NCBI RefSeq assembly: GCF_014203605.1 | Contig: NZ_JACHJJ010000013.1 | Location: forward strand, 62,001 to 126,000 | Direction: 5' to 3' | DNA: 64,000 bases | Source of the DNA: Thiemannella venezuelensis | Lineage (GTDB): Bacteria > Actinomycetota > Actinomycetes > Streptosporangiales > Streptosporangiaceae | Program-made: the position numbers and the translations under genes | The notes under the pieces: model-generated | What the model saw: the letters and a program-made list of their open reading frames with translations, nothing else | The model's database searches: none | Told to the model about the DNA's origin: nothing | Shown: positions 19,434 to 28,853 of the stretch, in pieces | Layout: every line of letters begins with the position of its first letter | Numbering within the stretch: the first letter of the stretch is position 1

Positions 19434-20087
19434 ATGCTCGAAGGACCCGACGAACCCCACCGGGAGGTGGCTCCGATCAGCACTATCATCACCATCGCCC
19501 TGGTGGTCCTGCTGTTCCTCCTCATCCTGGGAGGGGCCGGGATCTACCTGCTGGTCAAGGTGGGCAAGAAGGCCACCAAGAAGGCCCGCAAGGTGGCGAC
19601 CCGGGCGGTCACCCACGTGGCCGCGATGGATCCCGGCGACGCCGGCGAGGCCGAGCGCATGCGGCTGGACCTGCGCCGCGAGGTCTCCATCACCCGCCAG
19701 GCCGTGGACCACGCCCTGCAGGGCGGCTGGGGCCTGGGCGAGCTGCCCCAGCTGGTGGCCGAGATCGGCTCGCACGCCGACCAGCTCGACGCCCAGCTGA
19801 GCCGCTACGCCCAGCAGAGCCGCGTCTCCGCCTATGTCGACCACGCCGCGCTGGCCCGCCTGCGCGAGCAGCACGCCAAGCTGACCAGGGCCTGCGCCCG
19901 GATCCGCGCCGACCTGATGAACGACCAGATGGCGCACACGGCCAGCGGCATCGACGAGATCCAGAGCCGCACCGACCTGGAGATCGAGGCCCGCCGCACG
20001 GCCCCGGTCGCCGACCCCCTGGACCAGATCGACGAGCTCTACCAGCGCACGATGATCGACCGCGCCCGCCCGGAAGAGCCCCGCTGA
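19434..20087 (+). CDS. Membrane-anchored helical protein of unknown function
   Basis: About 217 residues: one strong N-terminal membrane helix (TIITIALVVLLFLLILGGAGIYLLV), a Lys-rich stretch (KKATKKARK), then a long, charged helical region (about 60-190) likely to form coiled coils in the cytoplasm. I do not recognise the family. The start is uncertain: ATG codons at 19425 and 19434 have no clear ribosome site, while GGGAGGTG lies just before 19467 where a GTG directly abuts it. It may be co-transcribed with the DUF4126 gene upstream. Confidence 0.7.
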   Translation: MLEGPDEPHREVAPISTIITIALVVLLFLLILGGAGIYLLVKVGKKATKKARKVATRAVTHVAAMDPGDAGEAERMRLDLRREVSITRQAVDHALQGGWGLGELPQLVAEIGSHADQLDAQLSRYAQQSRVSAYVDHAALARLREQHAKLTRACARIRADLMNDQMAHTASGIDEIQSRTDLEIEARRTAPVADPLDQIDELYQRTMIDRARPEEPR

Positions 20088-20151
20088 CGACTACCGTCTG
20101 TGGCATGATGGACACGCAGTGTCGATCTCATCGCCATGGAGGAGGTCAGGG

Positions 20152-20742
20152 ATGACCACGGCATTGCCCGAGTGGTTCTATCCGGGTCCGCCCGGCGGAT
20201 GGACGGCCGACATGCTCGACCACCTCCCCGCGGATGCACCCCGGCGCGTCGAACTGATCGACGGGTCTCTCATCATGATGTCGCCGCAGTCGGCCTTCCA
20301 CATGTTCGTCATCAACCTGTTGATCGACGAGGAACGTGGAATCAAGCCGCCCGCAGATCTCATCGTCATGCGAGAGATGACTGTGACTCTCGGCTTGCGA
20401 CAGCGCCCTGATCCCGACGTTGTCGTCGTCAACAGGGCCGCGTTGACGAGCCTGCGCGTGACGTCCTTCAAACCGGAGGATGTGCATCTCGTCGTCGAGG
20501 TGGTCTCCCCCGAGTCCATGGAGCGGGATCGGACCACCAAACCCGTCAAATACTCGAACGCGGGCATCAGATATCTCTGGCGGATCGAGCAGGAGGACGA
20601 GCGACCGGTCGCCTACACCTTCGAGCTGGAGCCGGCCGTGAAGGCCTATGTCCCCACCGGGATCCACCGCGAACGGCTCCGGACGAACATCGGCTTCGAT
20701 GTGGACATCGACCTCGACCTCAGCGGGTTCATCTCCCGCTGA
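20152..20742 (+). CDS. Uma2-family PD-(D/E)XK nuclease-like protein
   Basis: A 196-residue protein of the Uma2 family, which has a restriction-endonuclease fold. The core signature is present: Asp in RPDPDVVVV, Glu in LVVEVVSPES, and the following ERDRTTKPVKYSNAGIRYLWRIE. GGAGGAGG precedes the ATG at 20152. Members occur in many copies in cyanobacteria and actinomycetes and are of unknown physiological role; nuclease activity is predicted from fold only. Its GC content is visibly lower than that of its neighbours (for example the 20300-20560 region), which may point to acquisition by transfer. Confidence 0.88.
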   Translation: MTTALPEWFYPGPPGGWTADMLDHLPADAPRRVELIDGSLIMMSPQSAFHMFVINLLIDEERGIKPPADLIVMREMTVTLGLRQRPDPDVVVVNRAALTSLRVTSFKPEDVHLVVEVVSPESMERDRTTKPVKYSNAGIRYLWRIEQEDERPVAYTFELEPAVKAYVPTGIHRERLRTNIGFDVDIDLDLSGFISR

Positions 20743-20797
20743 GGCTCTTGCGCATCCCACGCCGGGCGTGCCCCGGGTGAACGGGGCGAGGCCCCTG

Positions 20798-21358
20798 TCA
20801 GCCGCCGGCGATCTCCCAGATCCCTTCCAGCTCCTCGTAGGCCGCCCCGGCGTTGATCCTGGCGCGCATGGCCTGGGCCTGCGCCGTGGTCGGCAGGAAG
20901 CCCTCCAGAAGGACGGGCAGCCCCACGCGCCAGCCCAGCACCGCGTGGGGCGACTGCCGGTGCGGGGCGCGCAGCACGGAGACGCCGACCCGGACGGCGT
21001 GCTCGTTGCCCGGCGGGACTCCGGGGCGGTCGGTCTCGACCGCCGAGTAGCGGAATCCGTCGGCCAGGTCGCACGGCGGGCAGCCGCGCGGGCCGCGGCC
21101 CAGCCGCGAACCGCACCCGGTGCACGCCAGCCGGTCCAGGGCGGCGTCCACGACCCGCCAGTCGTGCCGGTCCGGTTCCTCGGCGACCATCCCGGCGATC
21201 GCCGCCTCCTCCTCCGGAGACGGCTCCGCCGTACCGAACCCGCGCCGCAGGAAGCCGCGCCAGCCCTCCTCGACGAGGCCGTCGAGGAGGGCCAGGCAGC
21301 GGGTGCAGTCAGGAGCTCCGCCGTACTCCCGGCACCCGCACCCGGTGCACCTGCTCAC
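20798..21358 (-). CDS. Zinc-ribbon protein translationally coupled to uvrB
   Basis: A 186-residue protein I do not recognise. It has two pairs of CxxC motifs at the N-terminus (CTGCGC, CTRC) and a second set about 60 residues later (CTGC, CPPC), suggesting one or two zinc ribbons. The second half is a mixed alpha/beta region with [32 protein letters not shown]. The GTG start overlaps the uvrB stop (GTGA), so it is made together with UvrB. A link to nucleotide-excision repair is an inference from this coupling only. Confidence 0.75.
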   Translation of the reverse strand: MSRCTGCGCREYGGAPDCTRCLALLDGLVEEGWRGFLRRGFGTAEPSPEEEAAIAGMVAEEPDRHDWRVVDAALDRLACTGCGSRLGRGPRGCPPCDLADGFRYSAVETDRPGVPPGNEHAVRVGVSVLRAPHRQSPHAVLGWRVGLPVLLEGFLPTTAQAQAMRARINAGAAYEELEGIWEIAGG

Positions 21359-23493
21359 GTGACCCCCGCCTCGCGCATGTCGCGGACCTCCCGCTTGAGC
21401 TCCTTGATCTCGTCGCGGAGCCGGGCGGCGACCTCGAACTGCAGGTCGGCGGCGGCCTGGTGCATCTGCTCGGTGAGCGACCCGATCAGCTCCTCCAACT
21501 GGGCCCGGGGCATCTCCCCCGCGATGGCCTTGGCGTGCTGGCCCGCCGCTGTCGTGCCGGAGGCGCGCGATGGACGCTGCGCCGCGAAGCCGGGGACCGG
21601 AGCCTTGCCGCGCGACTGCTGGCGGCCGCTGCCGCCCAGGAGCTGGGCGGTGTCGGCGTCCTCGCGGGTGAGCGAGTCGAGGATGTCGACGATCTTCTTG
21701 CGGAGCGGCTTCGGGTCGATGCCGTGGGCCTCGTTGTAGGCCACCTGCTTGGCCCGGCGGCGGTTGGTCTCCTCGATCGCCCGCTCCATGGAGGGGGTGA
21801 TCCGGTCGGCGTACATGTGCACCTGGCCGGAGACGTTGCGGGCGGCGCGGCCGATGGTCTGGATGAGCGAGGTCTCCGAGCGGAGGAAGCCCTCCTTGTC
21901 GGCGTCGAGGATGGCCACCAGCGACACCTCGGGCAGGTCGAGGCCCTCGCGGAGCAGGTTGATGCCGACGAGCACGTCGAACTCGCCGCTGCGCAGCTCG
22001 CGCAGGAGCTCGATGCGGCGCAGGGTGTCGACCTCGCTGTGCAGGTAGCGGACCCTGATGCCCAGCTCCAGCAGGTAGTCGGTGAGGTCCTCGGACATCT
22101 TCTTGGTCAGGGTGGTGACCAGGACCCGCTCGTCCTTCTCGGTGCGGGTGCGGATCTCGTGGACCAGGTCGTCGATCTGGGACTTCGTCGGCTTGACGAC
22201 GACCTCGGGGTCGACCAGGCCGGTCGGCCGGATGACCTGCTCGACCACCTCGCCCTTGGCCCTGCCCAGTTCGTACGGTCCCGGGGTGGCCGACAGGTAG
22301 ACGGTCTGGCCGATCCGCTCCAGGAACTCCTCCCACTTCAGCGGGCGGTTGTCCAGCGCCGAGGGCAGGCGGAAGCCGTGGTCGACGAGGGTGCGCTTGC
22401 GGGAGGCGTCGCCCTCGTACATCGCGCCGATCTGCGGGACGGTCTGGTGGGACTCGTCCAGGACCAGCAGGAAGTCCTCGGGGAAGTAGTCGAGCAGGGT
22501 GTTGGGGGCGCTGCCCGCGGCCCGGCCGTCCATGTGGCGCGAGTAGTTCTCGATGCCGGAGCAGGTGCCGATCTGGTGCATCATCTCCAGGTCGTAGGTG
22601 GTCCGCATGCGCAGCCGCTGGGCCTCCAGCAGCTTGCCCTGGCGCTCCAGCTCCTCCAGCCGCCCGGCGAGCTCGTCCTCGATGCTCCGGACGGCGCCGG
22701 CCATGCGCTCGGGGCCGGCGACGTAGTGGGAGGCGGGGAATATGTAGAGCTCCTCGTCCTCCGTGATGACCTCGCCGGTCAGCGGGTGCATGGTGGCGAG
22801 CTTCTCGATCTCGTCGCCGAACATCTCGATCCGGACGGCGAGCTCCTCGTACTTCGGGATGATCTCGATGGTGTCGCCGCGCACCCGGAACGTGCCGCGG
22901 GTGAAGGCCAGGTCGTTGCGGGTGTACTGCATGTCGACGAGGCGGCGCAGCAGGTCGTCGCGCTCGACCTCCATGCCGACGCGGAGCCGGGCCATGCGGT
23001 CGACGTACTCCTGGGGGGTGCCCAGGCCGTAGATGCACGAGACCGAGGCGACCACGATCGTGTCGCGGCGGGTGAGCAGGGAGTTGGTCGCCGAGTGCCG
23101 CAGCCGCTCGACCTCGTCGTTGATCGAGGAGTCCTTCTCGATGTAGGTGTCGCTCTGCGGGACGTACGCCTCCGGCTGGTAGTAGTCGTAGTAGGAGACG
23201 AAGTACTCGACGGCGTTGTTGGGCATCATCTCGCGCAGCTCGTTGGCGAACTGCGCGGCGAGCGTCTTGTTGGGCTGCATGACCAGGGTGGGGCGCTGCA
23301 GCCGCTCGATCAGCCAGGCGACCGTGGCGGTCTTGCCGGTGCCCGTGGCGCCCAGCAGGACGTTGTCCTTCTCCCCCGCCCTGATGCGCCGCTCCAGCTC
23401 GGCGATCGCCCCTGGCTGGTCTCCCGACGGGACCATGTCCGTGATGACCTCGAAGGGGGCCACCTTGCGCTGCAAATCTGTTACCGGCCTCAC
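21355..23493 (-). CDS. uvrB: Excinuclease ABC subunit B
   Basis: A 712-residue helicase-like damage-recognition subunit of nucleotide-excision repair. Walker A ([15 protein letters not shown]), the beta-hairpin region ([20 protein letters not shown]), DESHQT and the C-terminal UVR domain ([19 protein letters not shown]) that contacts UvrC are all visible. The GTG at 23493 gives the family N-terminus ([15 protein letters not shown]); a TTG at 23523 would add ten residues. No LexA-type box is evident upstream. It is divergent from the SPFH genes and coupled to the zinc-ribbon gene downstream. Confidence 0.97.
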   Translation of the reverse strand: MRPVTDLQRKVAPFEVITDMVPSGDQPGAIAELERRIRAGEKDNVLLGATGTGKTATVAWLIERLQRPTLVMQPNKTLAAQFANELREMMPNNAVEYFVSYYDYYQPEAYVPQSDTYIEKDSSINDEVERLRHSATNSLLTRRDTIVVASVSCIYGLGTPQEYVDRMARLRVGMEVERDDLLRRLVDMQYTRNDLAFTRGTFRVRGDTIEIIPKYEELAVRIEMFGDEIEKLATMHPLTGEVITEDEELYIFPASHYVAGPERMAGAVRSIEDELAGRLEELERQGKLLEAQRLRMRTTYDLEMMHQIGTCSGIENYSRHMDGRAAGSAPNTLLDYFPEDFLLVLDESHQTVPQIGAMYEGDASRKRTLVDHGFRLPSALDNRPLKWEEFLERIGQTVYLSATPGPYELGRAKGEVVEQVIRPTGLVDPEVVVKPTKSQIDDLVHEIRTRTEKDERVLVTTLTKKMSEDLTDYLLELGIRVRYLHSEVDTLRRIELLRELRSGEFDVLVGINLLREGLDLPEVSLVAILDADKEGFLRSETSLIQTIGRAARNVSGQVHMYADRITPSMERAIEETNRRRAKQVAYNEAHGIDPKPLRKKIVDILDSLTREDADTAQLLGGSGRQQSRGKAPVPGFAAQRPSRASGTTAAGQHAKAIAGEMPRAQLEELIGSLTEQMHQAAADLQFEVAARLRDEIKELKREVRDMREAGVT

Positions 23494-23642
23494 CTGTCCC
23501 ACTGTAGGCGGCAGGACCGACAATCTTTATTCAACCGTTCGGCAAGTGACCCGCAAGCCAGATGCTCTTTACTCTCACACGTACCTACTCTCGCCATGAG
23601 TGACATATCGGGCTTTCAGTGCATGACCATCTCGGAGGTGTG

Positions 23643-25307
23643 ATGTCCCGGCCAAGAGAGGCCGTCCGGCAGGCGGCCACGGCGGCGGCCCAGGCGATCG
23701 CGCAGGGCGGTGACCCCCGCCAGGCGGTCGGGCAGGCCGTCGGCCAGGTCGCGGGGCAGTTCTCCGGGCAGGCACCCGGCGAGAAGGGCTTCGCGCTCAA
23801 CCCCTCCGACTTCCTCGCGGCCCGCGACCAGGGCGTCTCCACGGGCACGGTCATCGAGGCCCGCGGCGCGTCGCTGAACGAGGCCGGCGAGATCATCAAC
23901 CGGAGCTTCAGCGAGCGCGGCCAGAACGGCGAGGCGGTCCACGTGATCTCCCCCGTCGTGATCCCCAAGGGGACCACCGCCCGCGTGGTCGTCCCGCTGG
24001 TCGTGCTGGCGCTGCTCGGCGTGGTCGGCCTGGTCGCCACCGGGCTTCCGGAGGGCGCGCGGGCGCTGTTCGGCCCGCACTACTGGGCCGTCCTGGTGCT
24101 GGCCGCCGCGTTCCTGTGGTGGCGGCGGAGCGTGGTGATGGTGCCCGAGGGCTGCAAGGCCCTGATCACCAAGTTCGGCAAGCTCGTGCAGATCGCCGAG
24201 CCGGGCCGGGTGACGCTGCTCAACCCGTGGAAGCGGGTCAGCTACATCGTCAACACCACCCGCGAGTACCCGTTCAACGCCCCCATCCGCGAGGCCCCGA
24301 CCCAGCAGGGCGTCAAGGCCAGCGTGGACCTGTTCCTGCAGTTCCGGATCGAGGACCCGGCCGAGTTCATCTTCGTGCTCGGCTCGGTCGGCGGCTTCCA
24401 GGCCAAGCTGCAGAACGCCATCAGCGAGGTCACCCGCTCCCTGATCTACGCCCAGCGGGCCGAGGACATCTACGACCTGGTGGGCGAGAGCACGCTCGGC
24501 ATGCTGGAGAGCCTCAACCAGCAGTTCCTGCCCGCCGTACGGCTCACCGACGTGAACATCACCCACGCCGAACCCTCCAGCCAGGAGTACCGGATGGACC
24601 TGGCCGCCCCGGAGATGATCCGGGTGGCCAAGGAGGCCTACACCTACGAGTACGAGCTCCAGCTCCGCAAGGAGCAGAACGAGGGCGACCTGGTCAAGGA
24701 GCTCGCCGGCCTGCAGGAGCAGCTGTCGGCCATCCACGCCGAGATCGCCGGCTACCAGGCCCGGATGGACACCGCGCTGGAGCGCGCCTCCCACCAGGCC
24801 AAGGCGCAGGCGGGCCAGCGGCTGGTCGAGGCGGAGTCCACCGCCAAGGCCAACGCGGCGCTGCTGGAGGCCCAGGCGCTCGACATCAGGGCGCTGAGCG
24901 CCGCCGAGGCGCCGGAGATCCTGGACTACCGCTTCCAGCAGGACCTGCTCGACAAGCTGGAGTCCGTGGCCTCGCACCTGCCCCGCGTGGTCCAGGTCGG
25001 CGAGACCGTCGACATCGACCTGCTGGCCCTGGCCCAGCAGCTCGTCGGCGGCCGCGAGACCGCGCTGTTCTCGGATGCGGACATGGCCGCGATCCGGGCC
25101 CGGATCACCGAGATCGGCAAGCGCGTCGGCGAGCGCGAGGCGGAGATCTCCGCCCTGCTCAACCCGGCCGCCGCCGGATCCTCCTCCGGGACGGTCCCGC
25201 GCACCGCCCCGGACTCCGGCGAGCCCCCCACCGAGAACACCGCCGAGAACACCGTCGAGAACACCGTCGAGATCGCCGTGCCGCGTGCCGCGCAGGAAGA
25301 GGCCTGA
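23643..25307 (+). CDS. SPFH-domain (flotillin/stomatin-like) membrane protein 1
   Basis: A 554-residue protein. A soluble N-terminal region (1-110, Gln/Ala-rich start) leads to two membrane helices (114-134 and 144-161), an SPFH domain (about 162-330, VPEGCKALITKFGKLVQIAEPG onward), a long coiled-coil (about 340-440) and a disordered C-terminal tail with TENT/VENT repeats. SPFH proteins assemble into large membrane scaffolds. GGAGG lies five bases before the ATG. The next SPFH gene begins four bases after this stop, so the two are one transcript and probably a hetero-oligomer. The long cytosolic N-terminus is unlike classical flotillins. Confidence 0.85.
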   Translation: MSRPREAVRQAATAAAQAIAQGGDPRQAVGQAVGQVAGQFSGQAPGEKGFALNPSDFLAARDQGVSTGTVIEARGASLNEAGEIINRSFSERGQNGEAVHVISPVVIPKGTTARVVVPLVVLALLGVVGLVATGLPEGARALFGPHYWAVLVLAAAFLWWRRSVVMVPEGCKALITKFGKLVQIAEPGRVTLLNPWKRVSYIVNTTREYPFNAPIREAPTQQGVKASVDLFLQFRIEDPAEFIFVLGSVGGFQAKLQNAISEVTRSLIYAQRAEDIYDLVGESTLGMLESLNQQFLPAVRLTDVNITHAEPSSQEYRMDLAAPEMIRVAKEAYTYEYELQLRKEQNEGDLVKELAGLQEQLSAIHAEIAGYQARMDTALERASHQAKAQAGQRLVEAESTAKANAALLEAQALDIRALSAAEAPEILDYRFQQDLLDKLESVASHLPRVVQVGETVDIDLLALAQQLVGGRETALFSDADMAAIRARITEIGKRVGEREAEISALLNPAAAGSSSGTVPRTAPDSGEPPTENTAENTVENTVEIAVPRAAQEEA

Positions 25308-25311
25308 GGAC

Positions 25312-26568
25312 ATGAGCAGAGAGTTCTCGAAGATCAAGGAGTCCCTGGCGGCCTGGTCCGACATCCGCCAGCTGCTGCGCGGCGGCGAGTCCGGCCAGCT
25401 CGTCCCGGTGGTCATCCCCAAGGACCGCCGCGGCTTCGCCTGGGTGACGCTGCTGTTCTTCTCGGTCTACCTGGCCGGCACCGCGGTGTCCGCCGGCGGC
25501 GCCCTCGGCCTGCTGGCCGGGGCCGGTGCGGTGTTCTTCCTGTTCGCCGCGGTGATCTGGCTCTGGCGCAGGGCCATCATCGAGATCGAGGAGGGCACCA
25601 CCGGCGTGCGCAGCCGGTGGGGGGCGATCACCGGCGTCCTGCCCCCGGGCCGCCACTACCTGTGGCTGCCGTGGGACCGGGTCGACGCGGTGGTGGACAC
25701 CTCCACCGAGATCCCCTACTCGGCGCCGATCGTGGCCTGCCCGACCGCGGAGAACGTGCCGCTGAAGTCGATCGAGTTCTTCCTGAAGTTCCGCATCGTC
25801 GACCCGGTGGCCTTCGTCCGGACGATCGGCGCGGGCAACTTCGACCTCGTGCTCAGCAGCGCCGTGCAGGACGCCATCCGCCAGCGCAGCCGCCTGGTGA
25901 ACACCGAGCGCGCCTACGACCTGCGCGGCTCCGACGTGGGCGACATGCAGGACGCCCTCAACCGCCAGCTCGGCCGGTACGGCGTGCGGATCACCGGCGC
26001 CAACATCCCCGACGTGCAGCTGCCCGACGCCTACCAGCAGCACCTGGCGACCAGGGAGAAGGTCGCCAAGGAGATGTCGGCCTTCGAGCGGGAGTGGGAG
26101 CTCACCCGCAAGCGCAGGATCGACACGCTGCTCATGGAGATCGAACGATCGAAGAAGACCCGGGACGCGCGTATCGTCGAGGTGAGAGCCGCCGCCAACA
26201 CCGCGCGCAAGGACGTGGCCCGCATGCTGGAGGAGCACGAGACCGAGGCCCAGCGGGTGCGCTGGGAGATCGAGGCCCGGGGCAGGGCCGAGCTCACCTC
26301 GGCCGAGAACGAGGCCAAGGCGCTGCGCCGCCTGGCCGAGTCCTACCGGGACAACCGCGCCGTGCTCCAGTACGAGCTGGCCCGCCGCCGCCTGGACGTC
26401 GGCGCCCGGCTCGCCGAGAGCGCGCCGCGCCCCGTCGTCGTCCGCACCGCGGGCGCGCAGGGCGACTCCTCGGCGCTGTCCACCCTGCTCATGGCGCAGA
26501 TCCTGCCGCAGCTCGGCGGCGGGAACGGCCGGGCGGGCTCTTCCGTTGAACACAGCGCAGACCGCTGA
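25312..26568 (+). CDS. SPFH-domain membrane protein 2
   Basis: A 418-residue paralogue of the preceding protein: two membrane helices (41-60 and 64-86), an SPFH domain (about 88-250, IIEIEEGTTGVRSRWGAITGVLPPG onward) and a charged coiled coil (about 255-370, rich in Glu/Arg/Ala). It lacks the long N-terminal region of its partner and any C-terminal NfeD domain. Both keep the order membrane hairpin - SPFH - coiled coil. A GAGGA ribosome site overlaps the upstream stop, indicating coupling. The Spo0M-like gene follows 67 bases later on the same strand. Confidence 0.85.
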   Translation: MSREFSKIKESLAAWSDIRQLLRGGESGQLVPVVIPKDRRGFAWVTLLFFSVYLAGTAVSAGGALGLLAGAGAVFFLFAAVIWLWRRAIIEIEEGTTGVRSRWGAITGVLPPGRHYLWLPWDRVDAVVDTSTEIPYSAPIVACPTAENVPLKSIEFFLKFRIVDPVAFVRTIGAGNFDLVLSSAVQDAIRQRSRLVNTERAYDLRGSDVGDMQDALNRQLGRYGVRITGANIPDVQLPDAYQQHLATREKVAKEMSAFEREWELTRKRRIDTLLMEIERSKKTRDARIVEVRAAANTARKDVARMLEEHETEAQRVRWEIEARGRAELTSAENEAKALRRLAESYRDNRAVLQYELARRRLDVGARLAESAPRPVVVRTAGAQGDSSALSTLLMAQILPQLGGGNGRAGSSVEHSADR

Positions 26569-26635
26569 TCAACTCCGTAACATCCCACTGATTCACGACC
26601 ACTGAAAAACCTTCTCAACCTCTGGGAGTCTCTCG

Positions 26636-27406
26636 ATGGTGTTCCGCAAGCTGAAGGCCGCGTTCGGCGCCGGTGTCGAGGTCGACACGGTCCTGCAGAA
26701 CTCGAACGTCCGGCCCGGCGAGACCCTGCGCGGGCAGGTCAACTTCCGCAGCAGCAGCAGCGACTACAAGGTCGAGGGCATCTTCATCGACTTCACCGCG
26801 GTCGTGGAGGTGGAGAGCGGCGACAACGAGTACAAGACGACCTACAGCTTCCTGCGCCAGCAGGTCGCGGGCCCGTTCCACCTCGCAGGCGGCGCCGCGC
26901 ACTCGACCCCCTTCGAGATCCAGGTCCCGTGGGAGACCCCGATCAGCGCCATCGGCGGCCACCCGCTGCGCGGCATGCAGCTGGGCGTCGCCACCGAGCT
27001 CGCCCTGGCCGGCGCGCTCGACAAGGGCGACCTCGACCCGCTGTTCGTCAACCCGCTGCCCGCCCAGGACTACGTGATCCGCGCCCTGGACGGCCTGGGC
27101 TTCCGCTTCAAGAAGGCCGACCTGGAGCGCGGCACCCTGCACGGCTCGACGATGCCGTTCTTCCAGGAGATCGAGTACTACGCGGGCCCGGACTGGGGCC
27201 GCCACTTCAACGAGCTGGAGCTGACCTTCATCTCGGGGCCGAACGCGATGGACGTCATCCTGGAGGCCGACAAGCGCGGCGCCTTCGGCGGCAGCCACGA
27301 CACCTACAGCCGCTTCACGGTCCGCTACACCGACAACCCCGCCCAGGCCGACCAGGCCCTGCGCGGCGGCCTGCAGGCGATGGCCAGCAAGCGCGGCTGG
27401 TTCTGA
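26636..27406 (+). CDS. Spo0M-like arrestin-fold protein
   Basis: A 256-residue homologue of Bacillus Spo0M (sporulation-control protein), a soluble protein with an arrestin-like fold. The N-terminus FRKLKAAFGAGVEVDTVL followed by PGETLRGQV, the middle PFEIQVPWETPISAIGGHPLRGMQLGVATELA and the FFQEIEYYAGPD segment are typical. Spo0M affects sporulation and cell-surface or division phenotypes in Bacillus; its molecular role is not settled. GGGAG lies upstream of the ATG. Its place behind two SPFH genes suggests a membrane-scaffold adaptor, which is inference. Confidence 0.88.
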   Translation: MVFRKLKAAFGAGVEVDTVLQNSNVRPGETLRGQVNFRSSSSDYKVEGIFIDFTAVVEVESGDNEYKTTYSFLRQQVAGPFHLAGGAAHSTPFEIQVPWETPISAIGGHPLRGMQLGVATELALAGALDKGDLDPLFVNPLPAQDYVIRALDGLGFRFKKADLERGTLHGSTMPFFQEIEYYAGPDWGRHFNELELTFISGPNAMDVILEADKRGAFGGSHDTYSRFTVRYTDNPAQADQALRGGLQAMASKRGWF

Positions 27407-27420
27407 CCCTCCCCGTCGTA

Positions 27421-27456
27421 CGGCCCCGCCCCGGCTTCAGTGCCGGAGCGGGGCCG
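27421..27456. terminator. Bidirectional terminator between the Spo0M-like gene and coaE
   Basis: Inverted repeat: 9 bp (27421-27429 with 27448-27456), one mismatch, then 5 bp around a TTCAGT loop. It begins 14 bases after the plus-strand stop; coaE ends on the other strand at 27519. Confidence 0.7.
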
Positions 27457-27518
27457 TCGGCCTGTTCCGGCCGCTCCGCGGCGGGCGGGACCGTGGAGAC
27501 CCGGCCCTCCGAAAAGGG

Positions 27519-28112
27519 TCAGGTCCTCGCGGAGAGCTCGGCCCAGAGGTCGTCCACGCGGGCGTCCAGGTCCTCCAGGGAGCCCTCGTTGGGGATGACG
27601 ACGTCGGCGACGGCCAGCCGGTCCTCCCGGGCTGCCTGGGCCGCGATCCGGGCGCGGGCGTCCTGCTCGGTCATGCCGCGCACCCCGACCAGCCGGGCCA
27701 GCCGCACCTCGTCGGCCGCGTCGACGACGACCACCACGTCGTACATCGGGGCGAGTCCGTTCTCCGCCAGCAGCGGCACGTCGTAGACGACGACCGCGTG
27801 CTCGTCCGCCCGGCTCTGCAGCTCGGCGACCCTGGCTCCGACCAGGGGGTGCACGATGGCGTTGAGGGCGGCGAGTCTCTCGGAGTCGGCGAACACGATC
27901 GAGCCGAGCCTCTCCCGGTCGAGCGTGCCGTCCTGGCGGAGCACCTCGTCCCCGAAGACCGCGACGACCCTGGCCAGCCCCTCGGTCCCCGGCTCGACCA
28001 CCTCCCGGGCGATCTTGTCGGCGTCGATCACCATCGCGCCCCGGGCCGACAGCCTCCGCGACACCTCGCTCTTGCCGGACCCGATCCCGCCGGTCAGTCC
28101 CACCTTCAGCAT
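27519..28112 (-). CDS. coaE: Dephospho-CoA kinase
   Basis: A 197-residue kinase catalysing the last step of coenzyme A synthesis. It starts with the P-loop [16 protein letters not shown], followed by [13 protein letters not shown] and [11 protein letters not shown], and has the lid region [23 protein letters not shown] use the ATG at 28112, where the family begins; an ATG four codons earlier (28124) is also possible. Length is that of the core enzyme, without the C-terminal GrpB-like extension found in mycobacteria. It lies downstream of the GNAT gene. Confidence 0.96.
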   Translation of the reverse strand: MLKVGLTGGIGSGKSEVSRRLSARGAMVIDADKIAREVVEPGTEGLARVVAVFGDEVLRQDGTLDRERLGSIVFADSERLAALNAIVHPLVGARVAELQSRADEHAVVVYDVPLLAENGLAPMYDVVVVVDAADEVRLARLVGVRGMTEQDARARIAAQAAREDRLAVADVVIPNEGSLEDLDARVDDLWAELSART

Positions 28113-28161
28113 GATCCGCAGCATACGGGTACGGCCGGCGTCCGGGGGACCCCGGACGCGG

Positions 28162-28620
28162 TCACGCGGTCTCCCGGCGCAGATGCACCAGGGTGAGGTG
28201 GTCGCTCATCCGCTCCCGGCGCGTCTCGCGGTAGCCGTGCCGCCGGTAGAGGCGCAGGTTGCCGTCCGACAGGTGGCCGGTGAACAGGTCGAACGCGAGC
28301 GCCGCGGCCTCCTGCTCGTGCAGGGCCGCCAGCAGCGCCCCGCCGATCCCCCGGCCCTGCAGGTCCGGTGCGACGACCAGCCGCCCGACCAGGCAGGTCG
28401 TCCGGGACAGCCGGCCCCGGACCGCGCCGACGATGCGGCCGCCGTCGCGCGCGACGAGCACGGTCCCGGTCTCGATGGCGTTGCGCACCTGCTCGACCGG
28501 CTCGATCAGGGGCGGGATGAACGGGTCCCCGTAGAGCTGGGCCTCGCTCACGTAGGCCGCGCGCTGCACGGTCAGGATCTCGCCCGCGTCGCCGGGCCCG
28601 GCCCGTTCGATGTCCGCCAC
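28162..28620 (-). CDS. GNAT-family N-acetyltransferase
   Basis: A 152-residue GCN5-related acetyltransferase. The acetyl-CoA motif A is clear ([22 protein letters not shown]), preceded by [12 protein letters not shown] and followed by [11 protein letters not shown], which is motif B. The substrate cannot be told. It reads in the same direction as coaE, 49 bases upstream, and may be co-transcribed with it. The start is a GTG with little ribosome-site support. Confidence 0.88.
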   Translation of the reverse strand: MADIERAGPGDAGEILTVQRAAYVSEAQLYGDPFIPPLIEPVEQVRNAIETGTVLVARDGGRIVGAVRGRLSRTTCLVGRLVVAPDLQGRGIGGALLAALHEQEAAALAFDLFTGHLSDGNLRLYRRHGYRETRRERMSDHLTLVHLRRETA

Positions 28621-28740
28621 GGCGCCACCCTAGCGGAGGCGGGGAGGACCCGGCGGCGGCGGGAAGGGGGCCCGGGGAATGACCCGGGGAAGGGGTGGAG
28701 CGGGGAAGGCGGGCGCGGAGGAGCCCGGGCGGGAAAAGGG

Positions 28741-28768
28741 GAAGGGCCCCGCCGGAGCGGGGCCCTTC
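28741..28768 (-). terminator. Terminator of rpsA, distal hairpin
   Basis: A perfect 12-bp stem (28741-28752 with 28757-28768) with a four-base loop, about 85 bases beyond the rpsA stop. Confidence 0.8.
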
Positions 28769-28779
28769 AGGGACTACCG

Positions 28780-28815
28780 GTGCCTCACCGGGCGGGTTCC
28801 GGACTGGTGAGGCAC
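28780..28815 (-). terminator. Hairpin just after rpsA, proximal
   Basis: A 10-bp stem GTGCCTCACC/GGTGAGGCAC (28780-28789 with 28806-28815) with a 16-base loop lies between the rpsA stop and the stronger terminator. It may protect the 3' end or add to termination. Confidence 0.5.
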
Positions 28816-28853
28816 GGGGCCTCCCAGCGGCGCGGAACCTCTGCGGTGCAGGC

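Noticed and set aside
23493-23642. LexA/SOS box upstream of uvrB
   Set aside because: CGAACGGTTGAA is present but does not fit the actinobacterial pattern GAAC-N4-GTTC.
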